Source: Pseudomonas kairouanensis
GTDB taxonomy: Bacteria > Pseudomonadota > Gammaproteobacteria > Pseudomonadales > Pseudomonadaceae
Reading direction: 5' to 3'
Assembly (NCBI RefSeq): GCF_004682055.1
Contig: NZ_QUZU01000030.1
Span: 20,637 to 84,636 of the forward strand
DNA length: 64,000 bases
The notes beneath the pieces were generated by a model. The model was not told the DNA's origin and did no database searches. It saw only the letters and a list, made by a program, of their open reading frames with translations. Positions 27,928 through 36,831 of the stretch are shown piece after piece. How positions within the stretch are numbered: position 1 is the stretch's first letter; each line of letters opens with the position of its first letter. The position numbers and the translations under genes were made by a program.

Positions 27928-28311
27928 CTAGGGCAGCAAGGCCTCGGAGCGCTTGCGTACATACCCACTGGCCGGAACCTCGGTGATTTGCACCGACAGG
28001 TCCACCTTGTGCGCCTGCATCACCGGTTCGAAGATGTCGGCCAGCACGTCCAGCAAGGCGCTGCTGATGGTGTGGCGTTTTTCATCGTCACCGGCCTTGC
28101 CCGTCACCGTCGACACGTTCAGGTGGATGAATTCCTGGCAGTCCTCGCAATCACCCACAAAATACCCGTCGTACCGCACGAGCCGGGTCTTGACCAGGTC
28201 CAGCCGCAAACCGGAAACCTCCACCAGCGTGTGATGCAGCCGTCGAAAGGTTTCCTTGACGTCAATGGCGTCGCCCACCCCAGCGGTGTACTCAAGATAG
28301 ACATGTGGCAT
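27928..28311 (-). CDS. 5-carboxymethyl-2-hydroxymuconate isomerase-family tautomerase
   Basis: 127-aa member of the tautomerase superfamily (CHMI/HpaF type). The mature N-terminal proline (MPHVYLEY) is the catalytic base of this family. Members move a double bond in unsaturated keto acids. The start at 28311 has AGAGGA and exposes Pro as residue 2, which decides the start. It is the last gene of the left arm of the cluster, where a tautomerase could finish a keto-enol product; it is not accompanied by the other hpa genes. Confidence 0.8.
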   Translation of the reverse strand: MPHVYLEYTAGVGDAIDVKETFRRLHHTLVEVSGLRLDLVKTRLVRYDGYFVGDCEDCQEFIHLNVSTVTGKAGDDEKRHTISSALLDVLADIFEPVMQAHKVDLSVQITEVPASGYVRKRSEALLP

Positions 28312-28371
28312 GTTCAATTCCTCTGTGCGCTCAAACGCCGACCGGCACAGGCCGGTCGGCCCATAGGCCAC

Positions 28372-29202
28372 TTAACGGGCAGGGATAACGGGAAACTTCG
28401 GATGTTCCATGGGCATGTCGAGCGTCAGCCCCAGGGGGTCGGTGCGGTGGTTGGACGCGCCGGTATAGCGGGCCGACACCGGCAGCCACAGGGTCGAGTA
28501 CACCCAGCGCGGGGTATTCGAACTGTTGGCCGGGGCCGCGTGGATAACGTTCATGTCATGCACCGTCGCATCGCCCGCCTTGAGCGAAACGGGCGGTGAC
28601 ATCTCGAACTCTTCCAGTACCCAAGGATGCTCGTCGATCAGGGTCACGTTATCGCGACGGTTGAAATAGCGCCCCAACATGCCCGCCCGGTGGCTGCGGC
28701 TCAGGAACTGCATGGTGCCCATTTCCGGCGTGAGGTCCACCAGGGCGATCCAGATATTCAGCGCCCCCTGGCGATCCAGCGGGTGATGGGGAAAGTCCTG
28801 GTGCCATGGCGTGTCGCCGCCGGCCTCGGACTCGGGGTTCTTGGCGAACACATGGTCGGAATAGAACCGCACGTCTTCACCCACCAGCGCCGATGCGATG
28901 CTGGCCAATTGCGGGGAGTGACTGAGGGCCTTGATCTGCGGGCAGGTATTGGACACTTCATCCCAACGCGCATACCAGCGGTAGGCGTTTTCGATCTGCT
29001 TGCCCGGGTCGTTGCGGTCAACGGTGCGTGCCACCTCCCCCATCCTGGCCTTGGCCTCATTGAGCAGCATCTGCACCGTTTGCGCGTTGATGACATTCTC
29101 CAGCTTCATCCACCCGTTGGTGCGGAAGTCGAGGATCTGCTGGGCATCCAGCTTGAACGGTGTGTAGTCCGGGTTCGAGTCGGTTTTCATGACTGCTTGC
29201 AT
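28372..29202 (-). CDS. Phytanoyl-CoA dioxygenase-family Fe(II)/2-oxoglutarate oxygenase
   Basis: 276-aa non-haem iron oxygenase. The metal triad is visible: His134-x-Asp136 (TPWHQDFPHH) and distal His221 (IHAAPANSS), with Arg232 placed to bind 2-oxoglutarate. The start at 29202 has GGAG at good spacing; an ATG ten codons upstream has no ribosome site. PhyH enzymes hydroxylate, desaturate or epoxidise natural-product intermediates as often as lipids. Part of the leftward operon. Confidence 0.88.
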   Translation of the reverse strand: MQAVMKTDSNPDYTPFKLDAQQILDFRTNGWMKLENVINAQTVQMLLNEAKARMGEVARTVDRNDPGKQIENAYRWYARWDEVSNTCPQIKALSHSPQLASIASALVGEDVRFYSDHVFAKNPESEAGGDTPWHQDFPHHPLDRQGALNIWIALVDLTPEMGTMQFLSRSHRAGMLGRYFNRRDNVTLIDEHPWVLEEFEMSPPVSLKAGDATVHDMNVIHAAPANSSNTPRWVYSTLWLPVSARYTGASNHRTDPLGLTLDMPMEHPKFPVIPAR

Positions 29203-29243
29203 GTTCAATCTCCATGGGTGTTCAAGGTTCATTGAGCACAGCT

Positions 29244-30623
29244 TCAGACGGCCGATTGCGCGGCCAGGGGTTGCTTGCGTAGCAACACGAGCGTCAACAC
29301 CCAGCCCGCCGCCAACAGCAGCGCGGACAAGACGATGACTTGGGCAAATCCGTGCCCGAACTGCACCGCATCGGTCACGTTGATCAACAGGCTGAAAATC
29401 GCCACCCCAATCAACCCGCCCACCTGGCGCGAGGCGTTGACGATGGCCGAGGCGACCCCGGACTTGTCACTGCTGACATGGTTGACGGCCGTGGCGGTCA
29501 AGGTGGGAACGGTCAGCGATATGCCAAAACCGATGACGAACATTTGCACCGCAATGTCCGCATAGGGCGCCCCCCCCACAAACGGCGCCAGCGCCACAAC
29601 ACCGACCAGCGCAATCGCCAAGCCCAGCGCCAGCAGGCGCCGCTCACCGAGCTTGGGCAACCATTTGGCCGCCAGCTGATTGCCGAAAAACAGGATGCCC
29701 GTCATGGGGATGAACGCCAGGCCGGTATTGATCACCGAGTAGTGATTGACCTGCTGTAAAAAGATGCTGAACACAAAGATCAGCCCATAGAACACAAAGT
29801 TGACGATCACGCCCAATATCGACGCCAGGCTGAACGCAGCGTTGGCAAATACCGACAGCGGCACCATCGGCCGCGCCGTGCGCGACTCCACCCACACAAA
29901 GGCGATCAGCCCAGCCACAAAGCACGCGGCATGGAGCATGACCCGCAGATCGTCACTTCCCGTGCGCCCCAGCTGAATCACCGCATAGGTCAGATTGGCC
30001 AGGGTAAACAGCGCCAGCAGTTGCCCCCAGAGGTCGAACCCGCCCTTGTGATTGGGCGCGATAGTGGGCGCATTGGTCAGGCACAGCAGGATGCCGATCA
30101 GGCCGATCGGCAGGTTGATAAAGAAGATGCTGCGCCAGCCAAAGACGCCGATCAGCAACCCGCCCACCACCGGCCCGGCCGCCAAGGCAATGCCCGCAAC
30201 ACCCGCCCACAAGGCAATCGCCTTGCTGCGTTCGGCAGGCACGTCGAAGGTAATGCGCACCAGCGCCAGGGAGGTGGGCACCAACAGCGCAGCGCCAATG
30301 CCTTGCAACGCGCGAAACGCGATCAGCGTAGACAACTGCTCGGACAACCCACAGCCCAGGGAGGCCAGGGTGAACACGGCATACCCCCACAAAAACACCT
30401 TCTTGTGGCCGAACCGATCGCCCAATGCCCCGCCGGTCAGCAGGAACGAAGCAAACAGCAGGGTGTACGCATTGACGATCCATTGCAGCTGCAGGACGTC
30501 GGTGGCGAACTCGGCCTTGAAGCGCTCCAGCGCCACGTTGACCACGCTCACATCAAGCAGCACCACCACAAATCCCAGGCAGGTGGCGAACAATGTCAGG
30601 TTCTTGTTGCCGGAAGTTTCCAT
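29244..30623 (-). CDS. MFS efflux transporter, DHA2 family
   Basis: 459-aa exporter with about 14 hydrophobic helices, motif A GGALGDRFGHKKVFLWGY and antiporter motif C (GIALAAGPVVGGLLIG). DHA2 carriers export drugs and secondary metabolites. Within this cluster it is the likely product exporter and self-resistance gene. Starts behind AAGGAG. Confidence 0.9.
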   Translation of the reverse strand: METSGNKNLTLFATCLGFVVVLLDVSVVNVALERFKAEFATDVLQLQWIVNAYTLLFASFLLTGGALGDRFGHKKVFLWGYAVFTLASLGCGLSEQLSTLIAFRALQGIGAALLVPTSLALVRITFDVPAERSKAIALWAGVAGIALAAGPVVGGLLIGVFGWRSIFFINLPIGLIGILLCLTNAPTIAPNHKGGFDLWGQLLALFTLANLTYAVIQLGRTGSDDLRVMLHAACFVAGLIAFVWVESRTARPMVPLSVFANAAFSLASILGVIVNFVFYGLIFVFSIFLQQVNHYSVINTGLAFIPMTGILFFGNQLAAKWLPKLGERRLLALGLAIALVGVVALAPFVGGAPYADIAVQMFVIGFGISLTVPTLTATAVNHVSSDKSGVASAIVNASRQVGGLIGVAIFSLLINVTDAVQFGHGFAQVIVLSALLLAAGWVLTLVLLRKQPLAAQSAV

Positions 30624-30634
30624 TTATCAACTCC

Positions 30635-31801
30635 TTAATGAAGGGTGCGTGGCGCAGGCAATGCGTCCAGGGTGTGTTCTATCTGCGCCTTGAACGCGAG
30701 TGCGCTCGCCACGTCGACTTTCAGCGAACTGAACGCCAGCGCGGCATGCCAAGTGCCGTTGAACTTGCCCAGGTGCAGCACGAAGTCATAGTTGCCACCG
30801 GAGCGATTGACGACCGTGGAGAAACCCAGGACGCGCTGTTGGGGGTGAGTGAGAAAACGGTCCAGCACACCGGTGTTGGTGAACGCCAGCGCAGGCCTTG
30901 CGGCCTGTGCCGCGATGCCCCCGGAAGGTGTCGGCCGCACACCCAGTTGCGCCCTGTCCTGGGTGACCACACGGGCGTATCGCTCGATGCTTCCCAGCAC
31001 ATCTGGCGCGTCGTCGGTCAGGGTGGTGTGACGAACGTCAATCAGGCAGGCCTTGGTCAGCGGCTGATCGTGCTGGCTCGGATCGCGCAGGGAGTAGGCG
31101 GTAAACAGATCAAATGCCGGCACCCGCGCATGCTTGAGGTAGCTGAAGGCGAACACCCCGCCCCAGATAGCGTTGGCGGTAAACCCCGAGGTTTCCCGCA
31201 GTTGATTGATACGCTGCACAGCCTGCTGCGTGACCCGCAATCGCACAAAATCGGCGTGGCTGGGTTTACCTGTGTCCAGCGGTGACTCGCCCCAGCAGGC
31301 CAGGCGAAGATGGAAAGCACCCGGGCTTTCACTGTCGGCGTAGGGCGGCGCCGCACCCAGGTACCCGGCCAGGCTGCTGACCAGTCGGGCCGTGCTGTAC
31401 CCGTCCGAGATGGCATGGTTGCGCGTCAGCAGAATATGCGTCCGTCCAAGCAAGGCGTCGGGCACGACCCACGCGCGCCAGCCTTCCTCGTTACCCAGCA
31501 GGCGGTTGAGTTCAAGCTTGATCAACGCATCGGCACGCAGGGACGCAGGCATGGCACTGGGCGACAGGTGCACCGGATTATCCACCGGCACAAAACCGTA
31601 TCGGCTCTCGTCGACAGCCACGATCTTCTGGGCCAGGAAGGGATAGTCAGCGATCAGCTGTTCAAAGGCTTTCATGGCCTGCAAGGGGCTGACTCCACCC
31701 GGAATCGTCAACAACGACGTCACCTGGGTATTGCCGTCACGGTGCAGAAAGTTCTGGTGAAAACGCTGTTCGGTTTCATCCAACAAGTGATGCGCTTGCA
31801 T
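30635..31801 (-). CDS. Free-standing condensation/acyltransferase-superfamily protein
   Basis: 388-aa member of the CoA-dependent acyltransferase/condensation fold (NRPS C domain, PapA, WES types). The active-site motif is N128-HAISDG134, the HxxxDG core with the first His replaced by Asn. There is no carrier, adenylation or other NRPS domain, so it probably joins a soluble acyl donor to an alcohol or amine acceptor. It lies between the AKR and exporter genes behind GGGAGG. Acceptor and donor are unknown. Confidence 0.75.
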   Translation of the reverse strand: MQAHHLLDETEQRFHQNFLHRDGNTQVTSLLTIPGGVSPLQAMKAFEQLIADYPFLAQKIVAVDESRYGFVPVDNPVHLSPSAMPASLRADALIKLELNRLLGNEEGWRAWVVPDALLGRTHILLTRNHAISDGYSTARLVSSLAGYLGAAPPYADSESPGAFHLRLACWGESPLDTGKPSHADFVRLRVTQQAVQRINQLRETSGFTANAIWGGVFAFSYLKHARVPAFDLFTAYSLRDPSQHDQPLTKACLIDVRHTTLTDDAPDVLGSIERYARVVTQDRAQLGVRPTPSGGIAAQAARPALAFTNTGVLDRFLTHPQQRVLGFSTVVNRSGGNYDFVLHLGKFNGTWHAALAFSSLKVDVASALAFKAQIEHTLDALPAPRTLH

Positions 31802-31822
31802 ATGCGGCCTCCCTGGCGATGC

Positions 31823-32809
31823 CTAACGGTCGATAAACTGCATCATTCGCTGCTCATAACGCGCCCCTGCGACGGCCCACTGGCCCAGCAGCGCCTCTAT
31901 TGCCTGCAGTTGCTCGTCGTCGAGTGCAACACCGTCGGCGGCGATATTTTCCTCCAGGTAGGTGACCCGCTTGGTGCCAGGAATCACCGCCATGTGCGCG
32001 CTGCGGGTCAACAGCCAGGCAAGCGCCAACTGCGCAGGAGTCATCGACCACGCCGCCGCCAGGGCTTGGATGGACTCGGTCAAGAAGGTGTTGGCGGCAA
32101 AATTTTCTTCGCGAAAACGCGGGTCCTGCTGGCGGAAGTCGTTGGCGTCATAGTGGCTGGCGCTCGCCGCCTTGCCGGTCAGAAAGCCTCGGCCCAAGGG
32201 GCAGAAGGCGACGTAGCCGATACCCAGGTTTTGCAGCAGCGGCAAGATCTGCTGTTCGACGTTGCGCTCCCACAACGAGTACTCGCCCTGGATCACCGAA
32301 ATCGGATGAGTCGCGTGGGCACGTTCGATGGTTCGCGCACCGACTTCGCACAGCCCCAGGTATTTCACCTTGCCCTGTTCGACAAAGCGACCCATCGCCC
32401 CCACCACCTCTTCGATCGGGATGGTGGGGTCCAGCCGGTGCTGATACAGCACGTCGATGTAGTCCGTGCCCAGGCGCTTGAGGGACTGGTCGACGACCTT
32501 CTGCAAATTGGCCGCGGAGCTGTCTACCCCGACGATCTGGCCATCCTGGATACGAAAGCCAAACTTGGTGGCGATCACCACTTGCTCGCGGCGCCCGGCA
32601 AACGCTCGTTGCAACAGTTGCTCATTGGTGTACGGGCCGTAGGCCTCCGCCGAATCGAAGAAGTCCACCCCCAGTTCCAGCGCACGATGCAGGGTGCGAA
32701 TCGACTCGTTATCGTCAGTGGCGCCATACCACTGGCTCATCCCCATGCAGCCCAGGCCAATTCGGCCTACGCGCAGTCCTTGCGTGCCCAGCGAGATCTT
32801 GGAAACCAT
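31823..32809 (-). CDS. Aldo/keto reductase
   Basis: 328-aa NADPH-dependent (beta/alpha)8 reductase with the catalytic tetrad Asp52, Tyr57, Lys82 and His124 (FFDSAEAYG, ATKFGF, YQHRLDP). Closest in style to the AKR13/YakC group. First gene of the left arm, behind GGAGGG, with an operator-like sequence 17-38 bp upstream. Likely reduces a carbonyl intermediate of the cluster. Confidence 0.9.
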   Translation of the reverse strand: MVSKISLGTQGLRVGRIGLGCMGMSQWYGATDDNESIRTLHRALELGVDFFDSAEAYGPYTNEQLLQRAFAGRREQVVIATKFGFRIQDGQIVGVDSSAANLQKVVDQSLKRLGTDYIDVLYQHRLDPTIPIEEVVGAMGRFVEQGKVKYLGLCEVGARTIERAHATHPISVIQGEYSLWERNVEQQILPLLQNLGIGYVAFCPLGRGFLTGKAASASHYDANDFRQQDPRFREENFAANTFLTESIQALAAAWSMTPAQLALAWLLTRSAHMAVIPGTKRVTYLEENIAADGVALDDEQLQAIEALLGQWAVAGARYEQRMMQFIDR

Positions 32810-32825
32810 CGAATCGCCCTCCGTG

Positions 32826-32847
32826 TGATACTGATCGTTCTACATCT
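32826..32847. promoter_or_regulatory. Operator-like sequence upstream of the left arm
   Basis: TGATACTGA-N4-TCTACATCT shares GTTCTACATC and the overall half-site spacing with the palindrome in front of the tetR gene (40456-40477). It is a candidate TetR-binding site controlling the aldo/keto reductase operon. Confidence 0.45.
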
Positions 32848-33122
32848 TTTTCAAATTTTCAGCTTTCCGTCAACGCTTTGTTTAATAAATTTTTCTTCAT
32901 CGACAGCACAAGGCTGTCTGAAAAACCATCGAAAACGGTTTATTTATTGCTATAAATCAACATATTACGTGTCGATAAAACAGTTTTTTACGCCATTCCT
33001 CATAACAAAATCATTGGATCCAATCACCAGAAACACCTTGACACATAAATTCTTGACGGATAAATACCTCAACACAGAGACATAACTGTCTCTCTTTCCT
33101 TCAACGGGTTGAGGACGAACGC
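32848..33122 (+). promoter_or_regulatory. Divergent promoter region of the biosynthetic cluster
   Basis: AT-rich by eye compared with its surroundings. It holds TTGACA (33038-33043) 17 bp before TAAATA (33061-33066), a candidate promoter of the right arm. It also has a perfect inverted repeat AGAGACA-TAAC-TGTCTCT (33076-33093) 29 bp before the first codon. No coding frame is apparent. Confidence 0.45.
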
Positions 33123-34766
33123 ATGGGCAAGATGGATTCTTGGGTCGGCCACTGGCAGCGCAGAATGCCGACCTTCAAAGCGGAATGCGCCCAAGCGCAA
33201 GCGAACTATCTGCAGTGGCTGCACAAGCCACTCAAGGCACAGGAACATGTGTTGGAAGACATCATCGAGGTCTGCCAGAAGTCACTGTTCTGGAAGGAGA
33301 ATGGTTTTCAGGTCACCCACTGCAAAGGGCGGATTACCCGCACCAATGTGCCGATCATGACGTACGAAGGGTTCAGTGAAATCCTGGTGCGCGAGGGCCA
33401 GCAAAAAGGCGGCATCCTCAGTTGCAGCCCGGTGGTGCGCTGGCTCAAGACCAGCGGGACCACCGGACAGTCCAAGCGGATTCCCTACACCCTGCACTGG
33501 ATCCGCCAGTACCGGGTGCCCGCCATCCAGGCGATGTGGGGCTTCTTCGGCCACGACTACCCTGCCCTTCACGCCAACCCCTGGGCCACGCTGGACACCC
33601 AGACCGTGCGCGACCCCAGCACGGAATACGTCGAAGGGCTGCCGTACCAGGCCATCAGCAACCGTCACCCCAGGGTCGGCAGCGGCGACTGGAACCCACC
33701 CTGGTACGAGGCGCCCTGGTTCACGCCTGCGGCGGATGCCAGCCATGAACAGAAGATGTATGCGCGACTGCTGTGGACGCTGGGCGAGGACGTGCGGTTA
33801 CTCACCGCGATCAACCCCAGCACCCTGCTGTCCTTGCACCACAGCCTGCTGCAAAACCGCGAACGCCTGCTGCGCGACCTGCATGACGGCGCCGGCGAGC
33901 GGCCCGCCAACCCGGCGGCGGCGCGCCACCTGGATGCGGTATTGGCCGCGCCCGACGTGTCGCTTACGGACGTCTGGCCGGGCCTGGAACGCTTCAGTTG
34001 CTGGACCGCCGCCTCGGCCAAACTCTACAAACCCCAACTGCAACGCATCCTCGGAGAGGCCAAGGTGTTGCCCTTCATGTCCTGTGGCACCGAAGGGGTG
34101 GTGACGCTGCCCGTGGACGATGATCAAGACAGCCAGCCGCTCGCCGTGGACCAGGCCTTCTTCGAATTCATCCCCGCCGCCGTGGACATGGACGCCGTGG
34201 TACGCGACCGCCTGCAGCCGGAAACCGTGGCCATGGACCAGCTCAAGGAAGGTGACGAGTACCACCTGGTGATGTGGCAGGGCAATGGCATGGTTCGTCT
34301 GTACACCGGGGATATTTACCGGGTGCATGGCTTCCATGGCGCCGTACCACGCATCAGCTTCAGCCGGCGCAACGGCGTGATGCATTCGTTCACCGGCGAG
34401 AAAATCACCGAGACCCAGCTGCACGACGCCGTCCAGATGTGCGGCATTCCCAATGCCGGTTTGTATCTGTGCGCACCGGTGTGGCACGAAACCCCTTACT
34501 ACGCCGTAGCCATCGAAGCCGGCAACGCCCCCAGCGGTGAATCGGAGGCACTCAGCCGACTGCTCGATAGCCACCTCCAGGCGATCAACATCGAGTACGA
34601 ATCCAAACGTTCCAGCAAGCGCCTGGGCCAGATCAAGGTCATCACGGTCCCCGGCAACGCCATCTCCATGGCCATCGAGCATGAGAAGGCGGCGCGTAAA
34701 ACACTGCAGATCAAGTACAAGCCGTTTCAACCCGACCTGTCCCTGCTGGGCATCCAGCACTTCTGA
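33123..34766 (+). CDS. GH3-family acyl-adenylating amide synthetase
   Basis: 547-aa protein of the GH3 branch of acyl-adenylating enzymes, which activate a carboxylic acid with ATP and couple it to an amino acid or amine. Visible motifs are the phosphate-binding loop SGTTGQSKRIPYT (111-123), the middle motif YTGDIYRVHG (394-403) and the hinge FTGEKITETQL (423-433). Starts behind GAGGACG. It heads the right arm of the cluster. The enzyme contains no carrier-protein domain, so a free amide product is expected. Substrates are not predictable here. Confidence 0.82.
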   Translation: MGKMDSWVGHWQRRMPTFKAECAQAQANYLQWLHKPLKAQEHVLEDIIEVCQKSLFWKENGFQVTHCKGRITRTNVPIMTYEGFSEILVREGQQKGGILSCSPVVRWLKTSGTTGQSKRIPYTLHWIRQYRVPAIQAMWGFFGHDYPALHANPWATLDTQTVRDPSTEYVEGLPYQAISNRHPRVGSGDWNPPWYEAPWFTPAADASHEQKMYARLLWTLGEDVRLLTAINPSTLLSLHHSLLQNRERLLRDLHDGAGERPANPAAARHLDAVLAAPDVSLTDVWPGLERFSCWTAASAKLYKPQLQRILGEAKVLPFMSCGTEGVVTLPVDDDQDSQPLAVDQAFFEFIPAAVDMDAVVRDRLQPETVAMDQLKEGDEYHLVMWQGNGMVRLYTGDIYRVHGFHGAVPRISFSRRNGVMHSFTGEKITETQLHDAVQMCGIPNAGLYLCAPVWHETPYYAVAIEAGNAPSGESEALSRLLDSHLQAINIEYESKRSSKRLGQIKVITVPGNAISMAIEHEKAARKTLQIKYKPFQPDLSLLGIQHF

Positions 34767-34781
34767 TTGTGTGAGGCACTC

Positions 34782-35660
34782 ATGAATATGCATCTGTTAC
34801 AGCACAGCATTGCTCGCGAGGTCCACTACCTGGCCCAGGCAGAACGCCGGATGGCCTTGCATGTCTGGCGCCCGCAGCGGCCAGAGGGCGCGATTTTGTA
34901 TTTCCACGGGCTGCAGAGCCATGCCGGTTGGTTGTGGGCCGTGGGCAACGCCTTCGCCAACCTGGGCATCGCCTTCTACGCCCTGGACCGTGAAGGTTGC
35001 GGCATCAGCAGCGGCCAGAAACACGGCTTTCCCGATATCAAGACCTTGCACGACGATGCCAGGGCAGCCATCGAGCACATTCGCCAGGAGGTGCCGGAGG
35101 AGATTGCGCTGTGCCTGTTCGGGCACTGCCTGGGCGGCTCGGTGCTGGCGGCCATTGCCAGCTGGCCCGAAAGCCAATTGCGCTACGACAACCTGGTGAT
35201 CTGCTCAGCGTGGCTGGGGAAGATGCATGATCGCCTCAGCGAGCGGGAACGTGCCGGCATCGAGATGGACGACCGCCAAAGCCTGTGGGATTCGGGATTG
35301 CTGGCCGAAGACTTTACGGCCGACCCCCACCTGGCCGAATTCATCCGCAATGACGCACTGGCCACCACCCACTTGCGCCATGACGAGCGCAAGAAACTGC
35401 TGGCCCTGGAGAAGGCATACCTGGCGGCGGATGCCCAGCCGATCGAGGCACCCAGCCTGTTCATCTGTGCCGACAAAGATCCGCTGGTGGACGTCAGCGC
35501 CACCGTGCGTCACTTCCAGCGCCTGTGCAACGACGGCTCGACATTGCTGGTGAACCAGGACAAGCACTACCTGTTTTTCACGCCCGCCATGAATCAAGTC
35601 GTGCGCTTTACCGCGGACTTTGTAAAAGCCAACGGGCGCTACGCTTATGACGCAGCCTGA
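34782..35660 (+). CDS. Alpha/beta hydrolase with cysteine nucleophile
   Basis: 292-aa alpha/beta hydrolase (lysophospholipase/MGL-like cap). The nucleophile elbow reads GHCLGG (114-119), so Cys116 replaces the usual Ser. The acid is probably Asp233 (CADKDPLVD) and the base His262 (NQDKHYLFF). An oxyanion HG motif is at YFHG (40-43). Cys variants occur in dienelactone hydrolases, PHA synthases and some thioesterases that form strained rings or transfer acyl groups. The ATG at 34782 has GAGG and lies 15 bp after the GH3 gene. Confidence 0.85.
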   Translation: MNMHLLQHSIAREVHYLAQAERRMALHVWRPQRPEGAILYFHGLQSHAGWLWAVGNAFANLGIAFYALDREGCGISSGQKHGFPDIKTLHDDARAAIEHIRQEVPEEIALCLFGHCLGGSVLAAIASWPESQLRYDNLVICSAWLGKMHDRLSERERAGIEMDDRQSLWDSGLLAEDFTADPHLAEFIRNDALATTHLRHDERKKLLALEKAYLAADAQPIEAPSLFICADKDPLVDVSATVRHFQRLCNDGSTLLVNQDKHYLFFTPAMNQVVRFTADFVKANGRYAYDAA

Positions 35661-36831
35661 GGCTTACCTCGTCCGCCAACCCATGGCCAGCCCGTTTACC
35701 CACGGCGCCCACCGACGGCAAACGTCCGACAGCGTCGTATTGCGGTGGACGCGCGGTGCGCTCACCGGTATCGGCGAGTGCGCGCCGCGCCGGTATGTGA
35801 CCGGGGAGGATTGCGAAAGCGTGCTGGCCGACCTGGCTCGCATCGACTTCGATCGCCTGGGGCGTACCCTCGCCACCCACGACCCGATCGATCGCGGCCG
35901 CAACCTCTACGAACACGGCCTGCCCTGGCTGCCGGAGGACGCCGGCAACAATACGCGGTGCCTGGTGGAAATGGTGGTGCTGGACGCGCTTGCGCACCAG
36001 GCCGAACTGCCACTGGCGACCTACCTGCGGCAAGTGACCGACGTTGTTGGCAGGGGCACCTTGCCCGCCCAGGTCAACATTACTCAGGTGCTGGACCTGT
36101 CCCAGCCGGTGGCGGCGTTTTTCGAGCAGCGCAACCCCGTGGGGGCGCTGAAGGTCAAGCTCGCTGACGACCCGCGCGCCAACCTGCAACGCCTGGCGTC
36201 GATCAGGGCATTGGGGCCGCCGCTGTCACTTTACGTCGACCCCAACATGAGCTGGTCGCCCGAGCAGCTGTTCACCTATCACCGGCAGTTTCGCCCAGTG
36301 AATGTCGCGCTGTTCGAAGAACCCTTGCCCAAGGGCAGCTTCGACGACTATCGCCGCGCGCGACTGGATCAGGGTATCGCGATCATGCTCGATGAATCGG
36401 TGACCTCGCCGGCCAGCCTGGAGCAGGCTTTCCGGCACCAGGCGCTGGATGCCGTGAACCTGCGCATCGCCAAATGCGCAGGGCTGCTGACCACGATAAA
36501 AATGATCGAGCAATGTCGCCTGTGGGAAATGCCGGTGTACCTGGGGGTTCAAGTCGCCGAAGTGGGGCCGCTGATTGCCGCACACCGTGCACTGCTGACG
36601 GTTTACGACGGTTTTATCGGCGTGGAGGCCGGGCAGCACGACCGCTTTTTCACCAGCACCCTGATCGACCCCGTGCCCGCCGTCGACCGACAGCACAATG
36701 CCATTCACTTGTCGGCGCCGTCCCGGCCCGGCCTGGGCTGCACGCTGACGCCGGATGTAGCGCCCTATCGCTACGAACTCGGTTCAGCCGGCCACTGCCA
36801 AACCCCTCTTCGACTGGAGCGCGTGCGATGA
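35647..36831 (+). CDS. Enolase-superfamily enzyme, muconate-lactonizing subgroup
   Basis: 394-aa enolase-superfamily protein. The MLE-type acid/base lysines are Lys169-Val-Lys171 and Lys276 (RIAKCAG); metal ligands are Asp198 (YVDPN), Glu224 (LFEEP) and Asp249 (MLDES). Family reactions include cycloisomerisation, o-succinylbenzoate synthesis, dipeptide epimerisation and N-acylamino-acid racemisation. It overlaps the hydrolase gene by 14 bp and the ThDP gene by 4 bp, so it is clearly co-translated. Confidence 0.85.
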   Translation: MTQPEAYLVRQPMASPFTHGAHRRQTSDSVVLRWTRGALTGIGECAPRRYVTGEDCESVLADLARIDFDRLGRTLATHDPIDRGRNLYEHGLPWLPEDAGNNTRCLVEMVVLDALAHQAELPLATYLRQVTDVVGRGTLPAQVNITQVLDLSQPVAAFFEQRNPVGALKVKLADDPRANLQRLASIRALGPPLSLYVDPNMSWSPEQLFTYHRQFRPVNVALFEEPLPKGSFDDYRRARLDQGIAIMLDESVTSPASLEQAFRHQALDAVNLRIAKCAGLLTTIKMIEQCRLWEMPVYLGVQVAEVGPLIAAHRALLTVYDGFIGVEAGQHDRFFTSTLIDPVPAVDRQHNAIHLSAPSRPGLGCTLTPDVAPYRYELGSAGHCQTPLRLERVR

